A program made the translations under genes and the position numbers. The notes beneath the pieces are model-generated. The model was not told where the DNA came from. It made no database searches and saw nothing but the letters and a program-made list of their open reading frames with translations. A DNA stretch of 64,000 bases, taken from Fibrobacter succinogenes (GTDB taxonomy: Bacteria > Fibrobacterota > Fibrobacteria > Fibrobacterales > Fibrobacteraceae). Numbering within the stretch: position 1 is the first letter of the stretch; every line of letters begins with the position of its first letter. This document shows, piece by piece, positions 35,881-47,332 of the stretch. The DNA is taken from contig CADAWC010000018.1 in NCBI GenBank assembly GCA_902791475.1, forward strand, positions 1-64,000. Reading direction: 5' to 3'.

Positions 35881-37182
35881 TTACGGATTTAAAAAGAATT
35901 CATGTGCTCCGGCAATTGCCCGAGCGATCCTTACAGGCACTCCGTTTTGCTTCGCGAGCTTTGGCCATTCCCTTACAGAGTCTTCAACTTCAGCAAGAAT
36001 TTTCTTGTAACGTCCTTGCTTCAATCCCGCAAACTTGGCTACAGCTTTGAAGTCGTCTAGCTTAAACCCGCTACGCTTTCCGTTGAACGTCATCTGGTGC
36101 GTCCCTGTCCATGCGCCTTGCGGATTGTAGGCGTACGTCATATCGAATGCGGGTGCCAATGTCCACATGCCTCGCTTGTCCATCAAGAAACCGATATTTT
36201 TGGCGTGGTCGTCTTGGTTGCGTGCGCAGATATTGAATGCAGCTCGGCGATACATTTCTTCAAGCGCGTCATAGCCGAGTCCAAGTCGCTTGATTACATT
36301 TAACGCCTGTTCGTAACTGTATGCTCCCGGCATGTTGAAATCGTAGTGGGCGATGCCACAAAGCGATTGGTAGTGTAATTTCTTTCCGCCGGCAAGTCTG
36401 TCGAATCGTCTCGTCATAAAATGCCTGTGCCCTGCGCACTCGTACAGCCTGCATTCTGTCATTTTGATACCCGCAAGTTTTGCCATTTGCGAATAAGAAT
36501 ATTCAATAGCTCCGTAGCCGAACAAGTCTGCACTTTCTTTATCGCGGTTGTTTGTGACGTCGTCAAGTTTCAAAAGCCAATAGCCAAATCTCGGATCGGT
36601 TGCGACTTGCCCTGAACGCATTTCACCACTTTCCTCATCGTAGGCCACAAGGATTTTTGCACGAGCGCCGCCCGCAGAAGTGCCGACCCTGAGAATTTCT
36701 TCAAACGACTTGCTCTCTTTTTTACTGAGAGCTTTTATTGAAAATCGTTTGCGCTGATTCAATACTTCCGCTGCTAAAATTCTCAAGTTTTCAACGTTTA
36801 AGAAATCGTCCGTTGTAGAATCTGGTCCCTGTAATGGCAAAAACTCCAGTGCGCCCATGCCTCGGTTGCCCGTATAACACAAGCGTTCGAGTGCAGTGAA
36901 ACTTTCTGGTGAACGCCCTTGCCGTAAAAGCCATGCGTCAATAATGCTATTGCCGAACTTGTCCGGAAGGCTGTCTGCGAAAAGTCCCGGTAACCCGTGA
37001 AATGTCTTTGATAGCGTCGGGAATGAGTAAATCTGCCGGGATATGGGCATGGCGATGGGTGAGGGCTCAACGCCCGCTCCGATAAAGTTCGGTGCGTATT
37101 CAAAATGCGCAACGCTTTCGCCTTCCATCATTGAAAGCGCCCCGATTGTCGTTCCCCAAAGTTTTACTTCTACCGCAATCAT
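35881..37182 (-). CDS. hipA: HipA-family serine/threonine kinase toxin
   Basis: This 433-residue kinase is of the HipA type. VGTSAGGARAKILVAYDE is the HipA N-lobe ATP-binding motif. NICARNQDDHAKNIGFLM carries the catalytic Asp and the N-x-D-x-H-x-K-N loop, and LAPAFDMTYAYNP is the metal-binding DxM stretch. E. coli HipA phosphorylates glutamyl-tRNA synthetase to cause dormancy; the target here may differ. It lies 9 bases after its small DNA-binding partner, the usual antitoxin-then-toxin order. Confidence 0.9.
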   Translation of the reverse strand: MIAVEVKLWGTTIGALSMMEGESVAHFEYAPNFIGAGVEPSPIAMPISRQIYSFPTLSKTFHGLPGLFADSLPDKFGNSIIDAWLLRQGRSPESFTALERLCYTGNRGMGALEFLPLQGPDSTTDDFLNVENLRILAAEVLNQRKRFSIKALSKKESKSFEEILRVGTSAGGARAKILVAYDEESGEMRSGQVATDPRFGYWLLKLDDVTNNRDKESADLFGYGAIEYSYSQMAKLAGIKMTECRLYECAGHRHFMTRRFDRLAGGKKLHYQSLCGIAHYDFNMPGAYSYEQALNVIKRLGLGYDALEEMYRRAAFNICARNQDDHAKNIGFLMDKRGMWTLAPAFDMTYAYNPQGAWTGTHQMTFNGKRSGFKLDDFKAVAKFAGLKQGRYKKILAEVEDSVREWPKLAKQNGVPVRIARAIAGAHEFFLNP

Positions 37183-37191
37183 GTTGTACCG

Positions 37192-37608
37192 TTACTTGTC
37201 TTCGTCCCAAACCCAGGGTGTTTTGGAAGTATCGTTGGCTGGTTTGTCTGCGTTGTATTCGGCGGCGTTGTCCGCTAAAATGTTTGCTGTGTTTGTGTTT
37301 TTATGCGGGCTGCGGACTCGTTGGCGGCTCTTGATTTTTCCCATATATAAAAGCTGCATGGGGGAGGGCGAATCGTCTGGAAAAATGCTCAAAAAGTTTT
37401 CAAGCATTCCGCATGCACGCAGTACCTTGATGAAATTTACAACCTGTACAGAATCGCCACGCTCAATGCGCTCAACGGTTCCCTTGCTCACTCCCGACTG
37501 TTCGGCAAGTTGCGCTTGAGTCCAGTTGTTCCGAATGCGGAACGCTGCCAAACGTTTCCCGAGTAGCGTGAGTGCAGATTCATCAGTCTGTGCGGAGTAT
37601 GTGTTCAT
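37192..37608 (-). CDS. HipB-like helix-turn-helix antitoxin
   Basis: This 138-residue protein has a Cro/CI helix-turn-helix at about residues 18-70 (NNWTQAQLAEQSGVSKGTVE) and a long, polar, probably disordered tail. HipB proteins are usually about 90 residues; the extra tail may bind the HipA partner. A/T-rich sequence just upstream (37630-37740), with repeats of TTAAA and TTAAT and a GTTAT...ATAAC dyad, may contain its operator. Confidence 0.8.
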   Translation of the reverse strand: MNTYSAQTDESALTLLGKRLAAFRIRNNWTQAQLAEQSGVSKGTVERIERGDSVQVVNFIKVLRACGMLENFLSIFPDDSPSPMQLLYMGKIKSRQRVRSPHKNTNTANILADNAAEYNADKPANDTSKTPWVWDEDK

Positions 37609-37871
37609 GTTCCCTCCTTTTCTAAAAGTAATATACTAAAAACTATTGAAAAGTCAAATGTTATCTATTTAAATTTAATGAATAATAGTTAAAAATAACA
37701 CTAATTCTTTAAATTAAGAGAATTAAATCATAAAAGAGCGAATGATTGACGTCTTGGTGCGGTTTTTGAAAGATTTCCTTTTTGTCCATGCATTTAATCA
37801 TTGCTGTCCACTAAAAAAAAGATACCCCGTCTGAAAACCGCATGAATAAAGGGATAGAGACGACTTAACGA

Positions 37872-38033
37872 GTCGACGAATTTGAATTTGGCTAGGGCGA
37901 TGGGCTCGTTTTCAAAATTGACTGGCAGTCCGAAGACATGATTGAGTGGGGAATTGGCCACGGCGAAGAATGGGATCCGAGCAAGAGTGCTTTTGCGGAA
38001 GAATATTCCAAGTTGCAACATAAAAGGTTCTAA
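37872..38033 (+). pseudogene. Decayed C-terminal gene fragment
   Basis: A frame interrupted by a TAG at 37893 reads VDEFEFG, stop, then GDGLVFKIDWQSEDMIEWG and continues to a TAA at 38031. Its composition (Trp- and Glu-rich, GAA/AAG codons) looks like real coding sequence from this genome. No start or upstream part is seen. It is probably the tail of a deleted gene; the family is not recognised. The rest of the 37609-38141 gap is A/T-rich. Confidence 0.35.
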
Positions 38034-38084
38034 AAACACCCCTCCCTTTGACAATATATCCACGAAATTAGCAAAATCACTTGT

Positions 38085-38111
38085 AAAATACCCCTGTTTT
38101 GGGGGTATTTT
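38085..38111 (+). promoter_or_regulatory. Hairpin in the beta-galactosidase upstream region
   Basis: AAAATACCCC (38085-38094) and GGGGTATTTT (38102-38111) are perfect arms. It may terminate the decayed gene or lie in the leader of the galactosidase. A similar CCCCTC/GAGGGG hairpin followed by TATTTT precedes the GH95 gene (41813-41833). Confidence 0.45.
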
Positions 38112-38120
38112 TGAATTTAG

Positions 38121-41639
<3,519 letters not shown>

Positions 41640-41660
41640 GAAATAATCGATTGAAGAACT

Positions 41661-41703
41661 GTCATCGCGAGGCTTCCAACAGCGCCCCGCGATGACTTTT
41701 TTT
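41661..41703 (+). terminator. Terminator of the beta-galactosidase gene (GTCATCGCG hairpin)
   Basis: GTCATCGCG (41661-41669) and CGCGATGAC (41688-41696) pair perfectly, followed by a run of T. The arm start GTCATCGCG shows that the dispersed repeat family can serve as terminators. Confidence 0.75.
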
Positions 41704-41714
41704 ATGCTCGAATT

Positions 41715-41885
41715 GTCACCCCGGCCATTGTGCCGGGGTCGCCTTTTAAGAAAATCCAGTGAGAATGCATTGATAAAAAATCAATGAGAAGAATTCCAAA
41801 CCTATATGAAATCCCCTCTCCGAGGGGTATTTTATATAAGGGAAAACTGTCATCCTGGAGAGTTCGTAGAACTCGATAGGATCTA
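41715..41885. repeat. Dispersed palindromes before the GH95 gene
   Basis: GTCACCCCGGCC...GGGGTC (41715-41740) and GTCATCCTGGAGAGTTC...GGATCTA (41849-41885) are two types of the dispersed family, separated by a short A/T-rich stretch with the CCCCTC/GAGGGG hairpin. Confidence 0.6.
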
Positions 41886-41919
41886 TGAAAACGGTGTGTT
41901 TTGGTTATGAGGAGAACCT

Positions 41920-44900
41920 ATGCTTAAAACAAAGAAATCTTTAGCAAGTCGTATCCTTGGTACTGCAGCAATTGCTTGTGCAGTAGGTTTTTCAAGTGCT
42001 GTCGCGACAACGGACAATCCGCTTACACTTTGGTACAACAGCGATGCAGGTTCTGAATTTACGAACGCGCTCCCGATTGGTAACGGCTACATGGGTGGCC
42101 TCATTTATGGTGGCGTCGAAAAAGATTACATCGGTCTTAACGAAAGTACTGTTTGGTCGGGCGGCCCTGGCGACAACAATAAGCAGGGTGCTGCAAACCA
42201 CTTGAAAGACGCCCGTGACGCCTTGTGGCGTGGCGATTACCGCACTGCAGAATCCATTGTAAGCCAGTACATGATTGGACCGGGGCCTGCAAGTTTCCAG
42301 CCGGTGGGCGATCTTGTGATTTCTACTTCGCACAAGGGTTCCTCCAATTACCGCCGTGAACTTGACCTCAAGACTGCAATCGCAAAGACTACCTACACGG
42401 TGGGCGGCGTCAAGCATACCCGTGAATATTTCGCAAGCTATCCCGATCACGTGATTGTCGTGCATCTCTCTGCCGATAAGGATGGCTCCGTAAGCTTTGG
42501 TGCAACGATGACGACTCCGCATCGCAATAACCGCATGACCTCTAGCGGCAACACGCTCATTTACGATGTGACCGTCAACTCCATCAAGTTTCAGAACCGC
42601 TTGACTGTTGTTACCGATGGCGGCAAGGTCAGCGTCGTAAACGGCAACATCAATGTCGAAGGTGCAAACAGCGCAACGCTTATCCTCACGACCGCTACAA
42701 ACTTCAAGTCTTATAACGATGTGAGTGGCGATCCGGGTGCTATCGCATCCGAAATCATGTCGAAGGTTGCAAAGAAGTCCTATGAAGACATCTTGAATGA
42801 CCACTTGAAAGATTACCAGACCATTTTCAACCGCGTTAAGCTCGACCTTGGCACGGCTGACAAGAGCGCAGGCGATATCACCTCTACCCGCGTCAAGAAT
42901 TTCAATTCCACGAACGACCCGTCTCTCGTAGAACTTCATTACCAGTATGGCCGTTACTTGCTCATCGCAAGCTCCCGTAAGGGTGGCCAGCCGGCCAACT
43001 TGCAGGGCATCTGGAACAAGGACACAAACCCGATTTGGGGCAGTAAGTACACGACAAACATCAACCTCGAAATGAACTACTGGCCGGCAGAATCCGGCAA
43101 CCTCGAAGAATGCGTCTGGCCGCTCATTGACAAAATCAAGTCCATGGTGCCGCAGGGCGAAAAGACCGCCAAGGTGCATTGGGGCGTAAATGAAGGCTGG
43201 GTCGAACACCACAATACCGACCTTTGGAACCGCTCTGCTCCGATTGACGGCGCATGGGGACTTTGGCCGACAGGTGCTGGCTGGCTCACGACCCACCTTT
43301 GGGAACACTTCCTCTACAATCCGACCGACAAGGAATACCTCAAGGATGTTTACCCGACGATGAAGGGTGCCGCACTCTTCTTCGTGAACAGCCTTGTCGA
43401 AGAACCGACTACGGGCAACAAGTACTTGGTGACCGCTCCGAGTGATTCTCCGGAAAATGACCACGGTGGATACAACGTTTGCTTTGGCCCGACGATGGAC
43501 AACCAGATTATCCGCGACGTTTTGAACTACACGATTGAAGCCTCCAAGATTCTCGGCGTCGATGAAGATGTCCGCGCCAAGATGGAAGCGACCGTCAAGC
43601 GCTTGCCGCCGACAAAGACGGGTAAGTACGGACAAATTACCGAATGGCTCCAGGACTGGGACGATCCCAACAATAAAAACCGCCACATTTCACACTTGTA
43701 TGGTCTTTTCCCGAGCGCTCAGATTACCCCTGAAGAAACTCCGGACTTAATCAAGGGCGCAGGCGTTACGCTCCAACAGCGCGGCGACGATGCTACCGGT
43801 TGGTCTCTTGCTTGGAAGATTAACTTCTGGGCACGTATGCACGATGGCGACCATGCTTACAGAATGATTCGCATGCTTCTCACGCCGAGCAAGACTTATA
43901 ACAACCTGTTCGATGCGCATCCGCCGTTCCAGATTGATGGTAACTTCGGTGCAGTCTCTGGCGTGAACGAAATGCTCATGCAGAGCCATAACAACAGAAT
44001 TAACCTGCTCCCGGCTCTCCCGTCGCAGTGGGCAAACGGCTCCGTGAAGGGCATCCGCGCTCGCGGTGGTTTCGAAATCGATTCCATGGCATGGAAGGGC
44101 GGCAAGCTTACCTATGTTGCAATCAAGTCTCTCGTGGGTAGCACGCTGAATGTAGTGTCCGGTTCTAACAAGTTCTCGACCTCGACCGTTCCGGGCAAAG
44201 TCTATGAATTCGATGGCAATCTCAAGGTGACGAACGCTCCGTTCGAACCGCTTGAAATTACGGACAAGATTCAGGCTGAAAACTATGTGGCTATGGACGG
44301 CGTGCAAATTGAAGAAGATTCTCTTGGCATTCCGAACATTGGCTGGATTAATGATGGCGACTGGACTCAGTACTACATAAATGTCCCGGCTGCAGGTAGC
44401 TACGTCTTGACGGGTCGCGTTGCCACAGGCTCCGAAAAAGAAAGTGTCATCACGGTCACGGATTCTACGGGCAAGATTCTCGGAACGCTCTCTGTGGACC
44501 CCGCAAAGTCTAAGGGATGGAACGACTGGTATGAATCTTCTACGAAGATTACGCTCCCGGCGGGCAAGCAAAAGCTTACGTTCACTTACACCGGCGAAGA
44601 TACGTACCTTGGCAACGTAGACTGGTACAATCTTGAAGCCGACCCGGCATCTGTTGCAATGCCGGTCATGCGTAATGCTTCGCTCTCCGTAAGTCGCGTG
44701 CCGTACTCTCACGCATCCATTGCGCTGATGGTTACAGCTCCGGCCTCCAGTGACTTTGTTGTCCATCTTGTTGGTGTGAACGGCAAGTTCATTGGCTCGC
44801 AGCGCGGCCACGGTGAAGGTCTTGCAGAATTTGGCAAGTCGTCACCTCTTGCTCCAGGCATGTACTTCGCCATCGTCAAGAGTGGCTCCATGCAAAAGAC

Positions 44901-44922
44901 CATGAAACTCACTGTCCATTAA
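41920..44922 (+). CDS. Secreted GH95 alpha-L-fucosidase/galactosidase with CBM6
   Basis: This 1000-residue protein has a signal peptide (to about residue 29, SSAVA), the GH95 N-terminal domain (LPIGNGYMGGLIYGG, LNESTVWSGGP), an (alpha/alpha)6 catalytic barrel with APSDSPEN (catalytic Glu) and QIDGNFGAVSG, and the GH95 C-terminal domain. A CBM6 follows at about residues 785-910 (IQAENYVAMDG, WINDGDWTQYYINVP), then a basic tail. It cleaves terminal alpha-1,2-L-fucose or L-galactose. Placed beside a GH2 beta-galactosidase, it could remove the two outer sugars of fucosylated xyloglucan in order; that pairing is inference. Confidence 0.9.
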   Translation: MLKTKKSLASRILGTAAIACAVGFSSAVATTDNPLTLWYNSDAGSEFTNALPIGNGYMGGLIYGGVEKDYIGLNESTVWSGGPGDNNKQGAANHLKDARDALWRGDYRTAESIVSQYMIGPGPASFQPVGDLVISTSHKGSSNYRRELDLKTAIAKTTYTVGGVKHTREYFASYPDHVIVVHLSADKDGSVSFGATMTTPHRNNRMTSSGNTLIYDVTVNSIKFQNRLTVVTDGGKVSVVNGNINVEGANSATLILTTATNFKSYNDVSGDPGAIASEIMSKVAKKSYEDILNDHLKDYQTIFNRVKLDLGTADKSAGDITSTRVKNFNSTNDPSLVELHYQYGRYLLIASSRKGGQPANLQGIWNKDTNPIWGSKYTTNINLEMNYWPAESGNLEECVWPLIDKIKSMVPQGEKTAKVHWGVNEGWVEHHNTDLWNRSAPIDGAWGLWPTGAGWLTTHLWEHFLYNPTDKEYLKDVYPTMKGAALFFVNSLVEEPTTGNKYLVTAPSDSPENDHGGYNVCFGPTMDNQIIRDVLNYTIEASKILGVDEDVRAKMEATVKRLPPTKTGKYGQITEWLQDWDDPNNKNRHISHLYGLFPSAQITPEETPDLIKGAGVTLQQRGDDATGWSLAWKINFWARMHDGDHAYRMIRMLLTPSKTYNNLFDAHPPFQIDGNFGAVSGVNEMLMQSHNNRINLLPALPSQWANGSVKGIRARGGFEIDSMAWKGGKLTYVAIKSLVGSTLNVVSGSNKFSTSTVPGKVYEFDGNLKVTNAPFEPLEITDKIQAENYVAMDGVQIEEDSLGIPNIGWINDGDWTQYYINVPAAGSYVLTGRVATGSEKESVITVTDSTGKILGTLSVDPAKSKGWNDWYESSTKITLPAGKQKLTFTYTGEDTYLGNVDWYNLEADPASVAMPVMRNASLSVSRVPYSHASIALMVTAPASSDFVVHLVGVNGKFIGSQRGHGEGLAEFGKSSPLAPGMYFAIVKSGSMQKTMKLTVH

Positions 44923-44926
44923 GCTT

Positions 44927-45004
44927 GTCACCCCGCACTTGTTGCGGGGTCACCTTGCACAATTGTCATCCTGAGCGAAGCGTAGCGAAGTCGAAGGATC
45001 CAGG
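44927..45004. repeat. Dispersed palindromes after the GH95 gene
   Basis: GTCACCCCGCAC...GCGGGGTCACC (44927-44954) is followed by GTCATCCTGAGCGAAGCG...GGATCCA (44965-45001). The second is of a type common across many bacterial phyla. Confidence 0.65.
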
Positions 45005-45039
45005 GCGGTTCAAATAACACTTTCCTCCTCACTCACAAA

Positions 45040-45069
45040 GCCTGGGACTCTCGTAGCCTCGGGCTTTTT
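45040..45069 (+). terminator. Terminator of the GH95 transcript
   Basis: AAGCCTGGG and CCTCGGGCTT form an imperfect stem followed by TTTTT. Confidence 0.7.
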
Positions 45070-45077
45070 CGTGTTAT

Positions 45078-45179
45078 GTCACCCCGGATTTATTCCGGGG
45101 TCGGCGTGTACACTTGCGATTGCGTTGTCATGCCCGCCAGAGCTTGTGCTGAGCGCCGTCGAAGTAAGCGGGCATCTCC
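45078..45179. repeat. Two more dispersed palindromes
   Basis: GTCACCCCGGA...CCGGGGTCGGC (45078-45104) and GTCATGCCCGCC...GCGGGCATCTCC (45127-45178). The remainder to the GH5 start is A/T-rich; AATTGACAAAACAACTTGC at about 45193 may belong to the promoter. Confidence 0.65.
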
Positions 45180-45293
45180 TTCTTGTATTGATAAATTGAC
45201 AAAACAACTTGCATTCACGCATGCGACATTCCACATCCAATAGCATACATTTATGGGTGGGGATAGTAGGTTAATAAAAAAAGGGAGGATCTC

Positions 45294-46952
45294 ATGAAAA
45301 AGAGAGTTCTTGGTTTAGCTTTTCTTCTTTGCGCAAACTCATTCGCCGTTACAAGCCAGTTCCGCGGTGTGAACTGGGCGGATAAGCGCGACAACTTCGT
45401 CTCGGACGTTCTCGTGCTTTCGGGCATGAACCTTTCGGACACTTACGAATCGGCTTCTGTCGTTGCGGAGCGCGTCATCGGGCAATTCCAGGAGTTGTTC
45501 GGCACGAACAGCGTCCGCATTCCTATCAACGAGCCGACTGCACTCAAGTTCTGGAACACTTATACAGGCGTTATTGACGTGGGTCTTTCCAAGGGGCGCA
45601 TCGTCATTGGCTATTGGGGCCCCGCGCAACCAGCCGGCCCGAAGAACATGAACGACTGGTGGAAAATGTGGGAAACCGTCGTGAAAAAGTACGGCGACCA
45701 TCCGAACGCCTACTTTGAAATTTTCAACGAACCGCACATGTATAACAAGACGGACCTTCGCAATCTCTATGCGGAATGGCTCAAGAAATTCCCGAACGTC
45801 CCGCGCGACCACATTTTGCTCGATGGCTCCGGCCTCGCTTGGAACGTCCCAGATATTGCCGACGACCCGCGCTTTGAAGGTTGCCTTTTTGCCGTTCACG
45901 AATACACGTTCTGGAACATGAGCATCACCACTGAACAGGGCTGGAAAAACAGCTTCAAGGGCAAGGTCGGCAAGTACATCGACCGCACCGTCTGCACGGA
46001 ATGGGGTGGCGCCATGAGTCCTGGCGACAAGGCGGGCGTGCATTACGACTATCAGGATTACAACAAGGCTCCGACCAACTACTTCACCGCTTACATCCGC
46101 GGCATGTCGGACCAGCTCCGCGAATGGGAAATGGGCAGTTTCTACTGGCCGGGCCTCCGTGATGGTGACTGGTACAGCATGACCAAGCGCACGGGTGAGG
46201 GCGCAAACATCAAGCTTCAGATTGTGAACCAGTCCGGTGTGGACCGCATGCAAATGGCATGGGCCGATACGGTCGAAACGACGCCCCCGCAACAGGACCC
46301 GTTTGGCGGTTTTGATGCAGACGGAAAGCCGGTTGCTGGTAAGGCTATTGCTATTCCGGGCAAGATTGAAGCCGAAAATTACGACCTCGGCGGTAGCCGC
46401 GTCTCGTTCTACGACAAGTCTTCCGCAAACGAAGGCGGTGCTTACCGCAAGGACGCTGTGGACATTGTTGCGCTAGATTCCGCAGACCTCTCGAAGGGCT
46501 ATGCTTTAGGCTACACGCAGGATGGCGAATGGCTTGAATATACCGTCAATGTGGCAAAAACGGCGAAATTCACTGTCGAAGTGCAAATGGCGACCGCTTC
46601 TGAAAAGGCGGGCGTGCAGCTCTTTATCGACAACAAGGCTGTTTCTGACAGCATCATCGCAAAACAGGGCGAGGATTGGTCGACTTATACCGCCGTGCAA
46701 TCCCAATTGGGCGAAATTGCTGCTGGTGAACACGTCCTCAAGATGCAAATTGTGGGCAATTACGTGAATATCGACAATATTCGCTTCTGCGAAGGTGAAA
46801 AATGCGAAGAAACGGTCGGAATCCGCGCAAATCGCGCTTCCTCCGTGCGCTCCCTCGAAAACACCTCCCCGCGTCTCCGCGTCCAAAACAACAAGCTCTT
46901 TGTCGAGAAAAATGGCAAACGCTTCGACCTCACCGGCCACCGCATCAGGTAA
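45294..46952 (+). CDS. Secreted GH5 endoglycanase with CBM6
   Basis: This is a 552-residue protein: signal peptide (to about residue 18, ANSFA), GH5 TIM barrel (about 20-330), a CBM6 (about 350-500, IPGKIEAENYDLGG, ALGYTQDGEWLEYTVNV) and a C-terminal tail ending KRFDLTGHRIR. The acid/base is E146 in FEIFNEPH and the nucleophile E236 in CTEWGGA. GH5 covers cellulases, mannanases and xyloglucanases, and I cannot fix the subfamily. CBM6 and the xylanase neighbours suggest hemicellulose. GGGAGG precedes the ATG. Confidence 0.88.
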   Translation: MKKRVLGLAFLLCANSFAVTSQFRGVNWADKRDNFVSDVLVLSGMNLSDTYESASVVAERVIGQFQELFGTNSVRIPINEPTALKFWNTYTGVIDVGLSKGRIVIGYWGPAQPAGPKNMNDWWKMWETVVKKYGDHPNAYFEIFNEPHMYNKTDLRNLYAEWLKKFPNVPRDHILLDGSGLAWNVPDIADDPRFEGCLFAVHEYTFWNMSITTEQGWKNSFKGKVGKYIDRTVCTEWGGAMSPGDKAGVHYDYQDYNKAPTNYFTAYIRGMSDQLREWEMGSFYWPGLRDGDWYSMTKRTGEGANIKLQIVNQSGVDRMQMAWADTVETTPPQQDPFGGFDADGKPVAGKAIAIPGKIEAENYDLGGSRVSFYDKSSANEGGAYRKDAVDIVALDSADLSKGYALGYTQDGEWLEYTVNVAKTAKFTVEVQMATASEKAGVQLFIDNKAVSDSIIAKQGEDWSTYTAVQSQLGEIAAGEHVLKMQIVGNYVNIDNIRFCEGEKCEETVGIRANRASSVRSLENTSPRLRVQNNKLFVEKNGKRFDLTGHRIR

Positions 46953-47055
46953 AACAATCCAAAATGCAATACTTATGAAAAGCATTGTATAAAGCTGTAG
47001 TGAGATATTTGGTAAATGTGAAAAATGATTAAGTCATTGTGAAAATAAAGCGTCG

Positions 47056-47122
47056 GCCACAACCTTAAAAGGCGAGTGCCGCGACCATACTTGTATGGTC
47101 ATGGTTGAGCCGTAAGGTTGGC
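47056..47122. ncRNA. Cruciform-forming intergenic element, possible small RNA
   Basis: An outer stem GCC-AACCTTA/TAAGGTT-GGC (47056-47067 with 47113-47122, two-base bulge) encloses a perfect inner hairpin GACCATAC-TT-GTATGGTC (47083-47100) and a GGC/GCC hairpin. It is GC-rich in an A/T-rich gap and lies about 100 bases before the xylanase regulatory box. No promoter was identified, so RNA status is a guess. Confidence 0.3.
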
Positions 47123-47220
47123 GCTTGCGCCAGGATGGGTTTAAATCAACTCCGAGCTGGGGCCCCGCCCGCATGACGTACTTTTTGCATTCAAAAAAAA
47201 CGGTTTCCATTACGAATATT

Positions 47221-47300
47221 CCATTATGGACTTTTTATCAATGATAAGTATTTGCTTTTTTGGAGCACTTTTCAAAAAAGAGGATATGTTTAGAATGGTT
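47221..47300 (+). promoter_or_regulatory. Xylanase 1 promoter with upstream box
   Basis: The box TTCCATTATGGAC...TCAATGATAAGTATTTGC lies exactly 63 bases before ATATGTTTAGAATGG, which contains the -10 hexamer TAGAAT. The arrangement is repeated at 49331 and 51491. No good -35 is seen, suggesting an activator. Confidence 0.6.
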
Positions 47301-47332
47301 ATGGGTATTAACCGTGTATGAGGATTAGGTAT

